DNA of 64,000 nucleotides from Gracilariopsis chorda (Eukaryota; Rhodophyta; Florideophyceae; Gracilariales; Gracilariaceae): assembly GCA_003194525.1 (NCBI GenBank), contig NBIV01000014.1, positions 1 to 64,000 of the forward strand, read 5' to 3'. Below are positions 19,655 through 30,079 of this stretch, in pieces (the first letter of the stretch is position 1; every line of letters starts with the position of its first letter). The notes under the pieces were generated by a model. It was not told the origin of the DNA. It did no database searches and saw only the letters and a program-made list of their open reading frames with translations. A program made the position numbers and the translations under genes.

Positions 19655-20095
19655 TGCGTTGTGTGTTTCTATGAGATCGTGTCTCTAGTTCCAAGACTAC
19701 GGTAGGGGTTATATTGAGAAGAACTTCTCTCTCTCTCTCTTAACAGCTTTTCTGGCCATGTCCTTGCTATTGATTCGGCGTCAGAGCCCTGCCTCTCTCG
19801 GAGAGAGGGGAGCTGTCAACGCCGGGATGCCGCTCTTCGGCGGCATCTAAGAACGAAATGGTCTACACTATTAAGTACGTTGAGCCCACATCCGAGCGGG
19901 CAGAAACATTTCCTGTTGTGTAGAAACGCAGAGACTGGCCGGTAAATACTTGCGACAGGGCCGTATGTGCTCTGAGTCACTACATTTAACAGCGACTCTG
20001 GGTCCTCGCTTATTGGCTCTGCGCTAGTAGGGAGGACTCGAGTTTTCTGCTTCACCTCCAGAAAGTCGATCTCTTTTTGGAGTGCTTGTGTCGGT
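19655..20095 (-). mobile_element. LINE-A retrotransposon 3' end (copy A), degraded
   Basis: Minus-strand remnant of a non-LTR retrotransposon. A 79-residue frame ending at 19816 reads NRKCFCPLGCGLNVLNS, then VDHFVLRCRRRAASRR. The C-x-C...H-x3-x-C arrangement is the CCHC-type zinc finger found near the C terminus of many LINE ORF2 proteins. The DNA aligns closely over about 400 bases with copy B (63262-64000). It includes the untranslated end TCTTGGAACTAGAGACACGA. Copy A has lost the N-terminal enzymatic parts and has in-frame stops, so it is inactive. Confidence 0.7.
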
Positions 20096-20977
20096 TTCTG
20101 GTAGTGTTAGCAATCCTAAGCTGTAACTTTCCTGTTAGCCCGTTCTCACTTCAATGAGATGAAACCTCAGCGGTGTCTCACATGTGCAGATGTGCTAAGA
20201 CTTGGAGAAGACATGCACGATGACAATTGTGGACACTTGTCGTTTACAAGTGGAGATAGCAGAGATTTAACCAGCTATCTTTCAGTGGCCCAGCGCCACA
20301 GATGACAGTGATTGGTGCGTGGTACCCACACAAATGCAAATGCAGAAGCATTTTGAACCACAAAAGCGTGGTTCGGCGGCGTATCCGAAAAGAGTAAATG
20401 TGGGTCTCGGCAATGCCGGCAACTTGGTGGATAGTATCCACTGGATAAACGGTACCAGGGTAACGCTAATCAACATCTCAGGGGCCTACACTGTCTGTGC
20501 CACGGCCCATGACACGCCCTGCTGCGCGGCTTCATGCGCTGTCCCAGCGGCCACATGCTATCCGTATCTACCAACCGTATATATACATGACTCAACTCCC
20601 TGTCCGGGTTTTGGAGCCGCTAAAATGCCGCACCGTTACAGCATTAACCCGGAGTATGAATCCGTCGTACCTGTAGAACGGTATACCGCACTCGTTAGAC
20701 GCTCTCACAGCTGCGTACATCTGCCCATATAGAGGCAACGGCACCATCACCTTCTAACGGGAAGCGTTTCACATGAGCATCAGGTCACTACTAGCCGCAA
20801 CTTAGACGCTTGTGCACTGCTACAGAAAGAAAGGGGTCATTTCATCGATAGTCCCACCGCTTCCGAGAAGAAAGTCGAACACATTGTACAACTCGTGCTG
20901 GAGGAAAGCTGCCTGTCTTAGCATCATCCCCACATCCGTGCATGCAAATCTGAAGCGGTGAAAACAAGTTACGCACC
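20096..20977. other. Upstream of the ABC transporter gene, no gene recognised
   Basis: A plus frame of 137 codons (20319-20732) has no domain. No clear promoter element could be chosen. The last bases before the start are ACGCACCATG. Confidence 0.35.
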
Positions 20978-23011
20978 ATGATCTCTACTCAAGCGTTCAT
21001 TGCGCACCCGCTCATTTTACGGCATTCATCCGCTCACGACAGGTTCTCGTTGAATAGGAGTCCCATCAAGCGCAGTCTGTTGGCCACGGGCGTGAAGCGG
21101 GACAGATTCACCTGCTCCTTGTCTGCCAGTGTGAGCAACAAAGTGCCAGAGTCTGCGAGGCTCTTGAACACAGCCCCATTACGATCAGAATCAGATGCTT
21201 CACGTCAACCGTTAAACCCAACAGTTCGTTTCTTGAAGAGCCTCTTCGCTGAATGGCGACTTCTCGTTCCCGCAATAATTGCTGCGTTGTTTGGAAGTTT
21301 AAGTGCTGTGTGCATCCCCGTTCTATATGGACGAGTAGTTGGTTTTCTTGCGCGTGCTGCCTCTCTCGATCCTGTGGCCGGCCGTTTAGAGTTAGTTGGT
21401 CACACTATACGTCTTTTTGGTGCTTTTATGATCGAATCGGCCATGACTTTCATCTTCGTTTCTCTAGCCGCGCGCGCAATCGATCGTTCAACTAGACGCC
21501 TAAGGGAGCGACTTTTTGACAAGACGCTTCGAAATGATGTTGGCTTCTTCGATGAGACTGGTCGATCGCGAATTGAACACTCTATTACAAGAGAAATTAA
21601 GTCTGTACGTGATACCATGATGATGAACCTAAGCAAAGATCGTGGGCTTCGAGCCATAGTCGAAGTATTTTTCAGTCTAATAGTATCCGTGAGTATCACC
21701 GGGACATTAGGGTTTCCAGTGTTTGGTTTGTTGGTGCCTATTTTGTCAACAACTTCAGCGCGTATTGGAATGAGGAATGGTAGACTGGCATTCAATGTGG
21801 AAAAAAAAGAAGGAGGGGTTCAATCCTTTGTCAGTGAGCGGATACGGGGTTTACGAACTATTAAGGCGTTTGGGGCTGAAAAGAGAGAGTCACAGGCCCT
21901 TGGCAGGATTCTGGACGGAGTTGAACAAGTCTCAAAGAAATCTACCCTAAGCCGTGGTATGACAGAATCTACAAGCAGATTCACCATTTACACAACGATG
22001 CTCAGCTACCTAATGGTAGGTGGGCTGCTTATTTGCTCCAGGTCGTTATCCTATGAAATGTTTGCCTGCTTAACCGGTTATGTCTGGAACCTCAACTTCT
22101 GCATGGCTGGTTTATCGTTCACTCTGACCGACTCAGCGAAGTTGTCAAAGTCATTGGAATCTATCTACTCTTTGTTAGATGTCGCCAAGTCTTACTCATC
22201 AGACGCAGAGCACAAAGCGAATGGAACCAGCGTTCTTCCAGCGTACAATGGCGAAGTGCAGTTCAGTAACGTTTATTTCAACTACCCCAGTCGACCAGAC
22301 GTAATGGTCTTGAACGGAATCAACATATCCCTGAAACCGGGGCAAATGGTTGCCCTTGTCGGTTCATCCGGAGGAGGTAAATCTACGATAGCTGCACTGC
22401 TCAGCCGAATGTACGCCGCCACTTCTGGTCGAATAACTCTGGACGGAACAGATATTCAGTCGATTCCTCCAGAAGTTTACGCAAAGCAAATATCTGTGGT
22501 GGAACAAGATCCTATCCTATTTCAAGGAACAATACGAGACAACATCGCTTATGGTCGTCCCGATGAATTGGCTGATGACGATGTTGTTATTCAAGCCGCG
22601 AAAGAAGCTAACGCCCACGAATTCATCATGAAACTACCTGATGGTTATAACACGATGTGGAACCCTGGATCAAATATCTCCGGTGGCCAAAGGCAAAGGA
22701 TAGCAATTGCGCGCAGTCTTGTGAAGTCTCCACGCGTCCTTATTCTCGACGAAGCTACTTCAGCTCTCGATCAAGAAAGCGAGCGACTGGTTCAAAACGC
22801 CCTTGAGAGGATTATGCAGAACCGCACTGTTCTTCTGATAGCCCACCGTTTAAGTACGGTGCAGTCTGCGAATTTGATTCTATTCGTGAGGGATGGCGAA
22901 GTAGTTGAGCAAGGAGGGTACAAAGAACTACTTTCGAAAGAGAACGGCCATTTCCGAGCCCTTGTGAATTCTGCGAGTAACTACGTGGATTGTACAGCAC
23001 CTCCGTTTTAG
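20978..23011 (+). CDS. Half-size ABC transporter, ABCB type, with probable organellar leader
   Basis: A 677-residue membrane exporter subunit: one transmembrane domain followed by one nucleotide-binding domain, expected to dimerise. Residues 1-75 are Ser/Arg-rich with few acidic residues, as in a plastid or mitochondrial transit peptide. Transmembrane helices run from about 88 (LLVPAIIAALFGSLSAVCIP) to 390. The ATP-binding domain shows Walker A (GSSGGGKST, about 462-470), the Q-loop (VVEQDPILFQGTIRDNIAYG), signature (NISGGQRQRIAIARSL, about 565), Walker B (VLILDEATSALD, about 588) and H-loop (LIAHRLST). All catalytic residues are intact. The A-loop Tyr is in VYFNYPSRPDV. It is closest in style to TAP/ABCB10/plant ABCB26 half-transporters. 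The substrate cannot be told from sequence. It sits intact inside a transposon-rich island. Confidence 0.92.
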   Translation: MISTQAFIAHPLILRHSSAHDRFSLNRSPIKRSLLATGVKRDRFTCSLSASVSNKVPESARLLNTAPLRSESDASRQPLNPTVRFLKSLFAEWRLLVPAIIAALFGSLSAVCIPVLYGRVVGFLARAASLDPVAGRLELVGHTIRLFGAFMIESAMTFIFVSLAARAIDRSTRRLRERLFDKTLRNDVGFFDETGRSRIEHSITREIKSVRDTMMMNLSKDRGLRAIVEVFFSLIVSVSITGTLGFPVFGLLVPILSTTSARIGMRNGRLAFNVEKKEGGVQSFVSERIRGLRTIKAFGAEKRESQALGRILDGVEQVSKKSTLSRGMTESTSRFTIYTTMLSYLMVGGLLICSRSLSYEMFACLTGYVWNLNFCMAGLSFTLTDSAKLSKSLESIYSLLDVAKSYSSDAEHKANGTSVLPAYNGEVQFSNVYFNYPSRPDVMVLNGINISLKPGQMVALVGSSGGGKSTIAALLSRMYAATSGRITLDGTDIQSIPPEVYAKQISVVEQDPILFQGTIRDNIAYGRPDELADDDVVIQAAKEANAHEFIMKLPDGYNTMWNPGSNISGGQRQRIAIARSLVKSPRVLILDEATSALDQESERLVQNALERIMQNRTVLLIAHRLSTVQSANLILFVRDGEVVEQGGYKELLSKENGHFRALVNSASNYVDCTAPPF

Positions 23012-23193
23012 GGAAGCAAGAACAGATTGTCTTGATACCTTAGGGTACCAAAGGTAGCGGCTCTAGAAATATAGTTTACATTGACAATCTTATGTCGAAC
23101 CAAGATTCTGTAACATATGAGGGCTCTTTAACGTCATCATCTCGACCAAAAGGTCTTCCCACTTTTTTACAAGTCTGTATACAGTTCCCGGTA

Positions 23194-23460
23194 GTGCCCC
23201 TTAACCGACGATCTCTAGAGGGTGAATGAAGAGGTGCAGAGAAGAAAGCGATAGTCGTTGGAAACGAAATGCTTCAGCGGTTGAAGACACCTACGGGATC
23301 TAGTACTTTCTTCGTATCATTTGTAGCCCAGTGAGTGTAGCACGGCTGTTGGTTTGTAGTTCGTGGCTACGGTATGGGAGTAAGTATTATAGGTTGTTGG
23401 GGTTCTTAGCAAACCCGCGCGCTACGAGGAATTAATGTATGCGTGTTCGTGAAAGAGAGT
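23194..23460 (+). mobile_element. SINE-like retroposon, copy 3, with 10-bp target duplication
   Basis: The element lies exactly between two copies of GTTCCCGGTA (23184-23193 and 23461-23470). It aligns with copy 1 from GTGCCCCTTA through CTCTAGAG, GGAAACGAAA, GTGTAGCACG and TTCTTAGCAAACCC. Its 3' tail, AAAGAGAGT, is a decayed GA tract. It starts 34 bases further in than copy 1, as expected for 5' truncation. No ORF. Confidence 0.7.
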
Positions 23461-23599
23461 GTTCCCGGTAAACAACAACACGAGTTTGTTAATGAAACGT
23501 TCGAGTAACATCAGGAGGCTGGAAGCAGAACACGCTCCTTGGTAAATTACAGAACTGATCCTGGCAAGTTAGATTAGTGATACGCTCGACGTAAGTACG

Positions 23600-24425
23600 G
23601 TGGGGGAGGAGAGTATGCAATCTGGTGGGGAGGAAGAATGGAACCTCAAACTGCGTTGCAGTCAGGGTAGGGAACTGCTCGTGCACTGCAGAGCTACCAG
23701 CGTTTCGGTGAGCAAAGTCCGAAGTGGCAGTAAGGATATGCTGCGAGTGGAGAGGCCCCACAAGATTTGTCAGAAACTCAAAAACCCTCGTTCAAGGACT
23801 GCAAAGGTCCCAACAGCGATAAACACGCTAGCCTTAACACATTTCAGAGTGCATGACAATGATAACAACCCACTGTCATTGGTAAATTACCTCGGTGCCG
23901 GGACACTGTGGACTGCCTAGAAGCAAGACCGCCCACGTCCTCGTAAAAAGAGTCTAGGATTGCCCATAGGGCCGCAATTAGAGAGATGTTGACTTCCTGG
24001 AAGTTAAGCAAAGACTCCGTGTCCGGCTGAAAAGTGCTGAATCGATTGCCAAAGTCCCAGTGCCGCTGTTGAACAACGTGACTCTTAGAAGAGCGCAGAC
24101 AGCCTTAGCGCAAATATTTACGGGCCACGTTGTTACCATTCATCCCGTCTCTACGTTCATTCACAACAGGAAATGTTTCTGCCCGCTTGGATACGGGCTT
24201 AGTGCAGAAAATAACGTTGACCATCTTGTTCCAAGGTGTCGTCATAGGGCGGCATCTCGGCGGAGAAAAACTTCCTTCCCTTCGAGAAAGAAAAGGACTG
24301 AACGTCGAATCAATACTAGGGATATGACCAGAGGAGTTGCTGGGTTGGCCGGAGAGAGGGTTTTTCTCAGATCAATCTGTACCCCAGTCTAAGAATTAGG
24401 GACACGACCGGACATAAATACACAA
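23600..24425 (+). mobile_element. LINE-A retrotransposon, RNase H to 3' end (copy C), degraded
   Basis: The longest LINE-A remnant. An RNase H-like reading can be followed with frameshifts: a CTAELPAF stretch near 23690 (typical of the RNase H helix with its catalytic Glu), then RICCEWRGPTRFV, then a TLVQGLQ helix. It continues to the zinc finger frame at 24140-24250 (NRKCFCPLGYGL, then VDHLVPRCRHRAASRR) and the end AAGAATTAGGGACACGAC at 24398-24415. The order and spacing match copy B on the opposite strand at 63262-64000. Multiple frameshifts and stops show it is dead. It ends 11 bases before the stop codon of the next minus-strand gene. Confidence 0.65.
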
Positions 24426-24435
24426 CACACACGCA

Positions 24436-25359
24436 CTAGTGATACTCCGAAGCTAACGTTTCCATCAAGTCACGGGCAGCTTGCAGCATAGGCCAGGGCG
24501 AAATTGGCGATGAAATTTCGTTCACCTCGACCTGTGCGACTGTTCTCCACTCGTTTGTCTGAAACCACAACCGAACGGTAGTCTCCGATGCAGTCTCAAA
24601 GTAATAGCGTCTCCTCGTTCGATTTCCGATGCTAAACACCCATTTATAATACCAACACAGCATATTGGTCTCTGCGTTCGTCAAATTGTCATTAAGAACA
24701 ATCTCACTCGTGGGGGAGAATACACATACGGACAAGTTCTTACATGGTAAAGAGTGCATTAACGAGTGCTTCAACACTTGCAATCGCGAAAGCGGTGCTG
24801 TATTTGGAACATAAAAAGGTCTTTTCATGTGCTCATCATCATCACGAGTACTCATTCGTCCAAGCTCAACCAAACCATCTCGTAGATGCAAGAAAAGGGA
24901 CTGGGCTCTCCACCAGTTATCTGTGGCGTACAGGCTTCGAATAACAGAGCATAAGCGATGAAGTTTCGAACTAATGCAGGCGGACGACAGAATGGTAGAT
25001 TTCGCCACTTGTTCAAGAGCGACAATTATTGAGCCGTCCATTTCCGCATCGTCTTTCGAACGGGGGTTGAGAAGAATACCATGCCACTCGTTTGCATTCT
25101 GCTCGGACTGCTTTGCTACAAACAATGAGCCGTCTTCAAAGTTCACGACGTTACTCCGCGGGGCGATCGGAACTCGATCGTGGCTGTTGTCAAAGGGATG
25201 CAAGTGATACGGCTTGAAGATGGCAGTGGACATGTCAACTGATGCTATGAAACGGCGTACATATTGGTGTAACAAATGTTCGCTAACACTGTACGGGATA
25301 CACTCGTTCCATATTAGCTGAGGGGTGTCAGAGAATTTGACGAAGGCTATGAAGTTCAT
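24436..25359 (-). CDS. Hypothetical 307-residue protein
   Basis: An uninterrupted minus-strand frame from the ATG at 25359. Composition is that of a globular protein (mixed hydrophobic and charged residues, 5 Trp, 8 Cys), unlike the neighbouring repeat-derived frames. Recognisable segments are YHLHPFDNSHDRVPI, NVVNFEDGSLFVAKQ, and near the end TVRLWFQTNEWRTVAQVEV. No signal peptide or membrane helix was seen and no family was recognised. Its 3' end is immediately adjacent to LINE-A copy C, so it could itself be carried or affected by the island. Coding status rests on length and composition. Confidence 0.5.
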   Translation of the reverse strand: MNFIAFVKFSDTPQLIWNECIPYSVSEHLLHQYVRRFIASVDMSTAIFKPYHLHPFDNSHDRVPIAPRSNVVNFEDGSLFVAKQSEQNANEWHGILLNPRSKDDAEMDGSIIVALEQVAKSTILSSACISSKLHRLCSVIRSLYATDNWWRAQSLFLHLRDGLVELGRMSTRDDDEHMKRPFYVPNTAPLSRLQVLKHSLMHSLPCKNLSVCVFSPTSEIVLNDNLTNAETNMLCWYYKWVFSIGNRTRRRYYFETASETTVRLWFQTNEWRTVAQVEVNEISSPISPWPMLQAARDLMETLASEYH

Positions 25360-27113
25360 TTGAACCACTTGCTGGTTGTTGTCAACGATTCGTTGCGCTA
25401 ATTACGGCGCAAGAGGGGTCGCCACAGTTTACGAAAGCTGTAGCTTCGCTTGGATCCACTTGTTTCTCGTTGTTGAAGTTCATTGGTGCAACGAGTCATA
25501 CAGCATGAGGCGTTAACATTTCTGCCAGTTGGCTAGTAGCTTTGCGGGTTCGAGCAGCCAAAAGGAACAAGTTGCGATCTCTGAAAGAGATCGAGGAAGG
25601 AAAGCCTTTATGCAAAAGCGCTTCGAGGGAGGATAGTTAAGGCTCCTTGGTCTCCAGAGGTGGGATGGGTCGCCGGCGATGAAACGAGATGGAGGCGACT
25701 TAACAGACGGCTTGCCAACTCAAGAAGAGCGGATATCCATGAGTCAGTCTTGTAGCAAAATCGTCCTTGAAGATAGGGAGGAACGGCAGGACATAGCAGC
25801 AATGTGGCAAATGGAAACACCCACTTGGCAGTGTACACGTGTTTTCTTTACAGTATAAGCCTCTCTTGATGTTTTGGGATTCCGAGCGCAACACCGCTTT
25901 GCTCATCACGAGGGCAACGCCACACACACACCTTTCCATTCCCCCTTTGTGAAGACTCAATTGTCTTGTTCTCGTTGGCGTTGCTGGTTACCCTTCTACC
26001 GACGGAAAGAAAGGCACTGTCCAGAACGCTGAAGGAATCAATATGAGCTGGAGAGCTAGACTTTCGAAGAGCTTGAACGAGTTGCGGGTTGTCTATTGCG
26101 CCAGTTCGCCGTCAAGCGTTGGAACGAGGTAAGATCTGGAAAGTCGATCCCATATTCGGGGCTCAAACGCAGTCGAAACGGAAAGCGGGTTCCCAAACAT
26201 ATTGATTCAAATCAAAGGCTAACGAAGAAGCACACTTGATTCAATCCAATTCAATTCCCAAAGAGAATTTGTAAAGAACAATTACACGGACTTGAAGGCC
26301 TTGAACCCAGGTCTTCCGATATACATCAGGCCGGCAGATGGGGTCGAACCCCATATCGCAGCGAGATATGGTATGTTTCCATCTTCAAAGTGCAGTATTT
26401 ATGCGTGCGACTGCGTAATTCTTCGCCCACCAAAGCGTCAACTAATACCATTTCTATATTGCTTCTTGGATAGAACGTGGCGTTTACGAATTACGACCAA
26501 CTTCAAACATGAACTCTGATCAGATATTGGGCATTGTTAAAGAACTTGAAGCTCTTGCGCCTATTGTAAACAGCAAAACTGGCGGCGGTATCGGCGGCGA
26601 TGCATTCAAGCTTGCTGATATTGTTTAGATGCAAAGAGCGAGCAGTAAGACCTTAGGAAAGGAGAGCGTGGGAAATCTCACAAAACCTCACGTCGTGCGC
26701 ATGTATGATGAATTGTGCATGCTATGATCAGTATCATGAATCTTGCCTTTTTTTGCGTCACAGTTATCCTCGAAAGGGCGAGAGGCATCGCGCTTCACAA
26801 TTCAAATCTTCGAAGTAAAGAGAAAAACAAAGCGGACAAAAGGCATTCATCATGCATAATCCTGGATTCAAGTGCATGTAGCAGATATCCACAGATGATT
26901 ACGCTATCTTTCGTTTTAAATGCTGGTTCTTGTTTAGCTTCGCTCATCAAGTGAGGAGAATATTAGGGTAACGGTGGGGTCTGTGTCAAGTGATATGTGT
27001 CTTTGCACGGTGCAACGTACCCTGCTTTCTTCAGTGGGTTCTTGGATGCGTTTACCGAAAGGTCTGAAGCCAACAAGCAGTTCTTCCTCCTGCTACCTGC
27101 TGTCGTATCCACG
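25360..27113. other. No gene recognised
   Basis: About 1.75 kb with only short frames on both strands. A tRNA-like GGTCGAACCCC string near 26340 does not fold into a tRNA. Part of the right edge (26997-27113) is open in frame with the next gene but lacks an ATG before 27114. Confidence 0.4.
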
Positions 27114-28256
27114 ATGATAGCTAGACGAACCCCAAGATACTTACGCCACAAATGTTTATGGATCAGTACACAGTCAACCCTCTACGCCATCACCGCTCTT
27201 CTAACGTGCGGTATATTTTTTTCTGAAGCATTTATACCTGACACAATAGACTCCAATGGACATTTATTTTCCCTAGCGTCTCGCTCCGGAAACCTGACTC
27301 AGCTGATTCAACTGAAGGAAGATGAACTACAAGAGATTCCGAGGTCCTCCGTTAGAATGACTGTTCATCCCGCTATTCCTGAAATGAGAAAACCACCCAT
27401 GGGCCGAATGACTGACAGAGCGAGGAATGTCTCAAGAAGCTCAAAATCAAAGCGAAACCTCACAGGACAGACAGACATGCGATTGCGTGGTACAATGGTC
27501 AGCGTCGAGGAATTCAAGAAGAAAGCCCAAGCCAAGGCTTTGGAAGACTCTGTTAGAAAGAGGGAACGTCTGCTAGCCATGAAGAACCGGAGATCAAATA
27601 ATTCTAGAGACGAGGCGAAGGGGGGCTTGAACTTCCACAGACCACACAGTGGGTTTCGTGGTGTGCAGAGAAACGAGGAAAACGCTCATCTTTTTAAAGA
27701 TGACAACGTGACCCATCTTTCGTTCATGCTCTATCGTTTGATTAAGACACACCAAATTGCTAGCGTACTCGACGTGCCATGTTCTGCCAGTACTCTATGG
27801 ATGCCTGAATTGCTTAAGATTCTGGAGTTTGAGGTTCCTGGTTTTCATTACCGGTGTATCGTACCCGACGATCAATATCTCGTTGAAGGCGTCCTTCGAT
27901 ATAAGGATTTCAGCTCGGCTACAATTGTCAAAGATGAGAACGCGTGGGCGTCAAAACTCCCCCGAGCAGATGTGGCACTGGTGTGGTATGGACTGGGATA
28001 CATGTCCCCACAACGTGCATGGAAGCTTATTAAGGCCTTACGCAAGTCTAAAACTAAATATGTGGTTGTACCCAACTTCCCGGATGTGTCCCATAACCCC
28101 GGCTCTGCAAGCAAGTACGGTCATGTGAACGTCAGACGAGCTCCGTATCGCTTTGACGAACCTCTTCGCGTTGTGAACAACATGAGTGGAGATCCGTCAA
28201 TTCGAAAGCAGCTTTTACTTTATGAACTGGGAGGTATTAGGTCTGGTGTCTTATAA
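27114..28256 (+). CDS. Type II membrane protein with SAM-methyltransferase-like domain
   Basis: A 380-residue protein. Residues 1-15 are basic and residues 16-40 are hydrophobic (STLYAITALLTCGIFFSEAFI), giving a signal anchor with the C terminus in the lumen, as in Golgi enzymes. Residues 60-185 form a basic disordered stem with a coiled-coil segment (VEEFKKKAQAKALEDSVRKR). Residues 195-380 resemble Rossmann methyltransferases: SVLDVPCSAST fits the glycine-rich motif I of the LDVPCGD family but with Ser-Ala-Ser in place of Gly-Asp. ADVALVWYGLGYMSP matches motif IV, followed by KYVVVPNFPDV. The tail HVNVRRAPYRFDEPLRVV resembles the P-F-x-F-P-x-P segment of sugar or lipid methyltransferase-like proteins. 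Altered motif I makes activity uncertain. ATG 27114 is the first in frame. Confidence 0.6.
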   Translation: MIARRTPRYLRHKCLWISTQSTLYAITALLTCGIFFSEAFIPDTIDSNGHLFSLASRSGNLTQLIQLKEDELQEIPRSSVRMTVHPAIPEMRKPPMGRMTDRARNVSRSSKSKRNLTGQTDMRLRGTMVSVEEFKKKAQAKALEDSVRKRERLLAMKNRRSNNSRDEAKGGLNFHRPHSGFRGVQRNEENAHLFKDDNVTHLSFMLYRLIKTHQIASVLDVPCSASTLWMPELLKILEFEVPGFHYRCIVPDDQYLVEGVLRYKDFSSATIVKDENAWASKLPRADVALVWYGLGYMSPQRAWKLIKALRKSKTKYVVVPNFPDVSHNPGSASKYGHVNVRRAPYRFDEPLRVVNNMSGDPSIRKQLLLYELGGIRSGVL

Positions 28257-28548
28257 GTCCTAAGCCATGGCGTCCTTGTTAAGAGCCCACATCAATAAAA
28301 ATAATGAAATCACTGGAAGAGCAAGATAGTCCTGCCGAAAGGCGGTCGTAGAGGATTTTGCACTCTATGCTGAGGAAATGATAGCTCTTGTTTGGAAGTA
28401 CGGTCCAAGTATAGTTCACAGCGACAATTCCTTTCCCAAGCTGTTTATAGCATTTTTACTAAAGTTATGTGCAAAACTTCTTCCGATATCTACGACGGAA
28501 AGTTAGATGTAAACTTAGACTTAAGATTAGTACAAAAATTCCATTGCT

Positions 28549-30079
28549 CTACATCACCGAGCATCCAGAAGAGCGAGAGGGGGCAGCTGATTCATTCACA
28601 CCAATCTGAACAAACCGCAGCGGATTAAGCGATCCTTTACGCGACGTAACTAGGAAAGGTGTCTGCGGACTGAGGTAATAGAGACTGCCCACTCTCAAGG
28701 GCATCAGAACGGTTCCAGCGTCCAGAGCAATGTAACCAGAACCGCCAAGAACTAGAATAACGGAAGGCGTGCTAAAAACAAACAAAAAGCGATAAAGACG
28801 GAATCCCGTGGTTAGAAGTGGGATATCAGTATCTCTTGCTGACAAAGAAGTGGGTGCGATTACTTACATTGTTTCAACCATCTGCTGTGATACACCACCA
28901 GGGAGTTTGAAGTCCAGAAGCTGAAATTCCGGGACTGGAGGAACATAGGATACACCGCACTCGCTCACCCTTTCCCCATTTGATATCTGAGCAGAAAACG
29001 ACGTCAAGAAGCAATATTAGTTCTTTCAGTTTCATATATACATAATGAAGAGGAGCATTACCAAAGGTTGATGAAAAGAAAGAGAGAATGTAGCGAAATC
29101 GTACCTCAATCGGTGAATCATCGTAGCTCAAACAACGTGCGAAGATAATGGGATGTTTGGTAACGTTTGATAAACCTCCAATAACATATGCATCGCTGCT
29201 GGTACTTGCTTCCATAAAGTCTCCTTCGAGGATTGAATAAGGTTCGTTTTCGTGAATGAAGATAGCATTCCCTTCTTTCAGTTTAACTCTGTTGAGGAAG
29301 TACACAGCAAAGCACATCGGATCATCGGGATATAACTGTTGCAACGACATGAAGCACACATCGCTCTCTGTCACAGTATCTTTTGGCATCTTTCGCAGTC
29401 GCGCTGCAGCGGCAGACAGACAGTCAGATGCTGAGTTTTCCGATTGTAATAAGCCCATAATAAGCTGCACAATATGTGTTTGAGACACCGAAGAAGACTT
29501 AGCTCGACGCACAAATTGTTCTGCTGCGGTTTGCCCAACTGCATCCATGAACTCTGGAACGCGCAGCAACTCTCCCGCGATGCTGGAAAAGCTCTGAAAC
29601 CCGAAAAGACAATCGACTTGGCCGAGCGCAACGAGCATGACGGGTCTTCCGATTGGATTTTGAAAAGAAAGCTCTTTGGCCAAGGATTCGCATGTTGCAG
29701 CATCCGGATGCACACGCAAGGGCTGTGGATATGCAACAGAGACAATTCTAAGCGTATATGGAAGTCCCTGGCTGTGGAGACGGCGATAGAAATGAATGAC
29801 ATTAGGGTCGACCTCGATGACTTGTGACTGTATATAGTCATGTAATGAAACGGTTGGTGTTGCTTCTAGGACAGCTTGGTGGGGTTGTTGGGAACTTAGA
29901 ATAAATTCACTGTATGGTTGATCCGGGTGTGTTGGGGCGGTCTTGTTGTGAGCATTGATATGAGCAGCTAGGGAGGAACGCCCCGGTCGTCCCCATCTAT
30001 GTTGTGTTGCCGCACCGTACAAGGAGACCGCTTTTGAGTGAAGAGGGTTCAGTGCCATTCTTACTTTTGGGCTTTCCAT
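28549..30079 (-). CDS. Phosphomannose isomerase-like protein lacking zinc ligands (pseudoenzyme)
   Basis: Three exons on the minus strand: 29105-30079, 28868-28986 and 28549-28771. The introns are 118 nt (GTACGA...CTGCTCAG) and 96 nt (GTAAGT...TTTTTAG). Splicing keeps frame and gives 438 residues. The fold is type I PMI: NPIGRPVMLVALGQVDCLFGF, FLNRVKLKEGNAIFIHENEP, LEGDFMEASTSSDAYVIGGL, and in exon 3 TPSVILVLGGSG. In active PMIs, mannose-6-phosphate and fructose-6-phosphate are interconverted by a zinc site of Gln, His, Glu and His (111, 113, 138, 285 in Candida albicans). Here these align with Arg122, His124, Val147 and Tyr281. The proposed catalytic Arg aligns with Ile300. Three of four ligands are gone, so catalysis is unlikely. 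The fold is conserved without other damage, so this looks like a maintained non-catalytic paralogue, not a dead copy. Alignment was done by eye. Confidence 0.8.

Noticed and set aside
20319-20732. 137-codon plus frame upstream of the ABC transporter
   Set aside because: No domain and atypical composition; likely chance in repeat-derived DNA.
26300-26360. tRNA-like strings (GGTTCGACCCC on the minus strand, GGGTTCAAGG nearby)
   Set aside because: Neither can be extended to a T-arm, anticodon arm and acceptor pair of the right lengths; they are short local inverted repeats.
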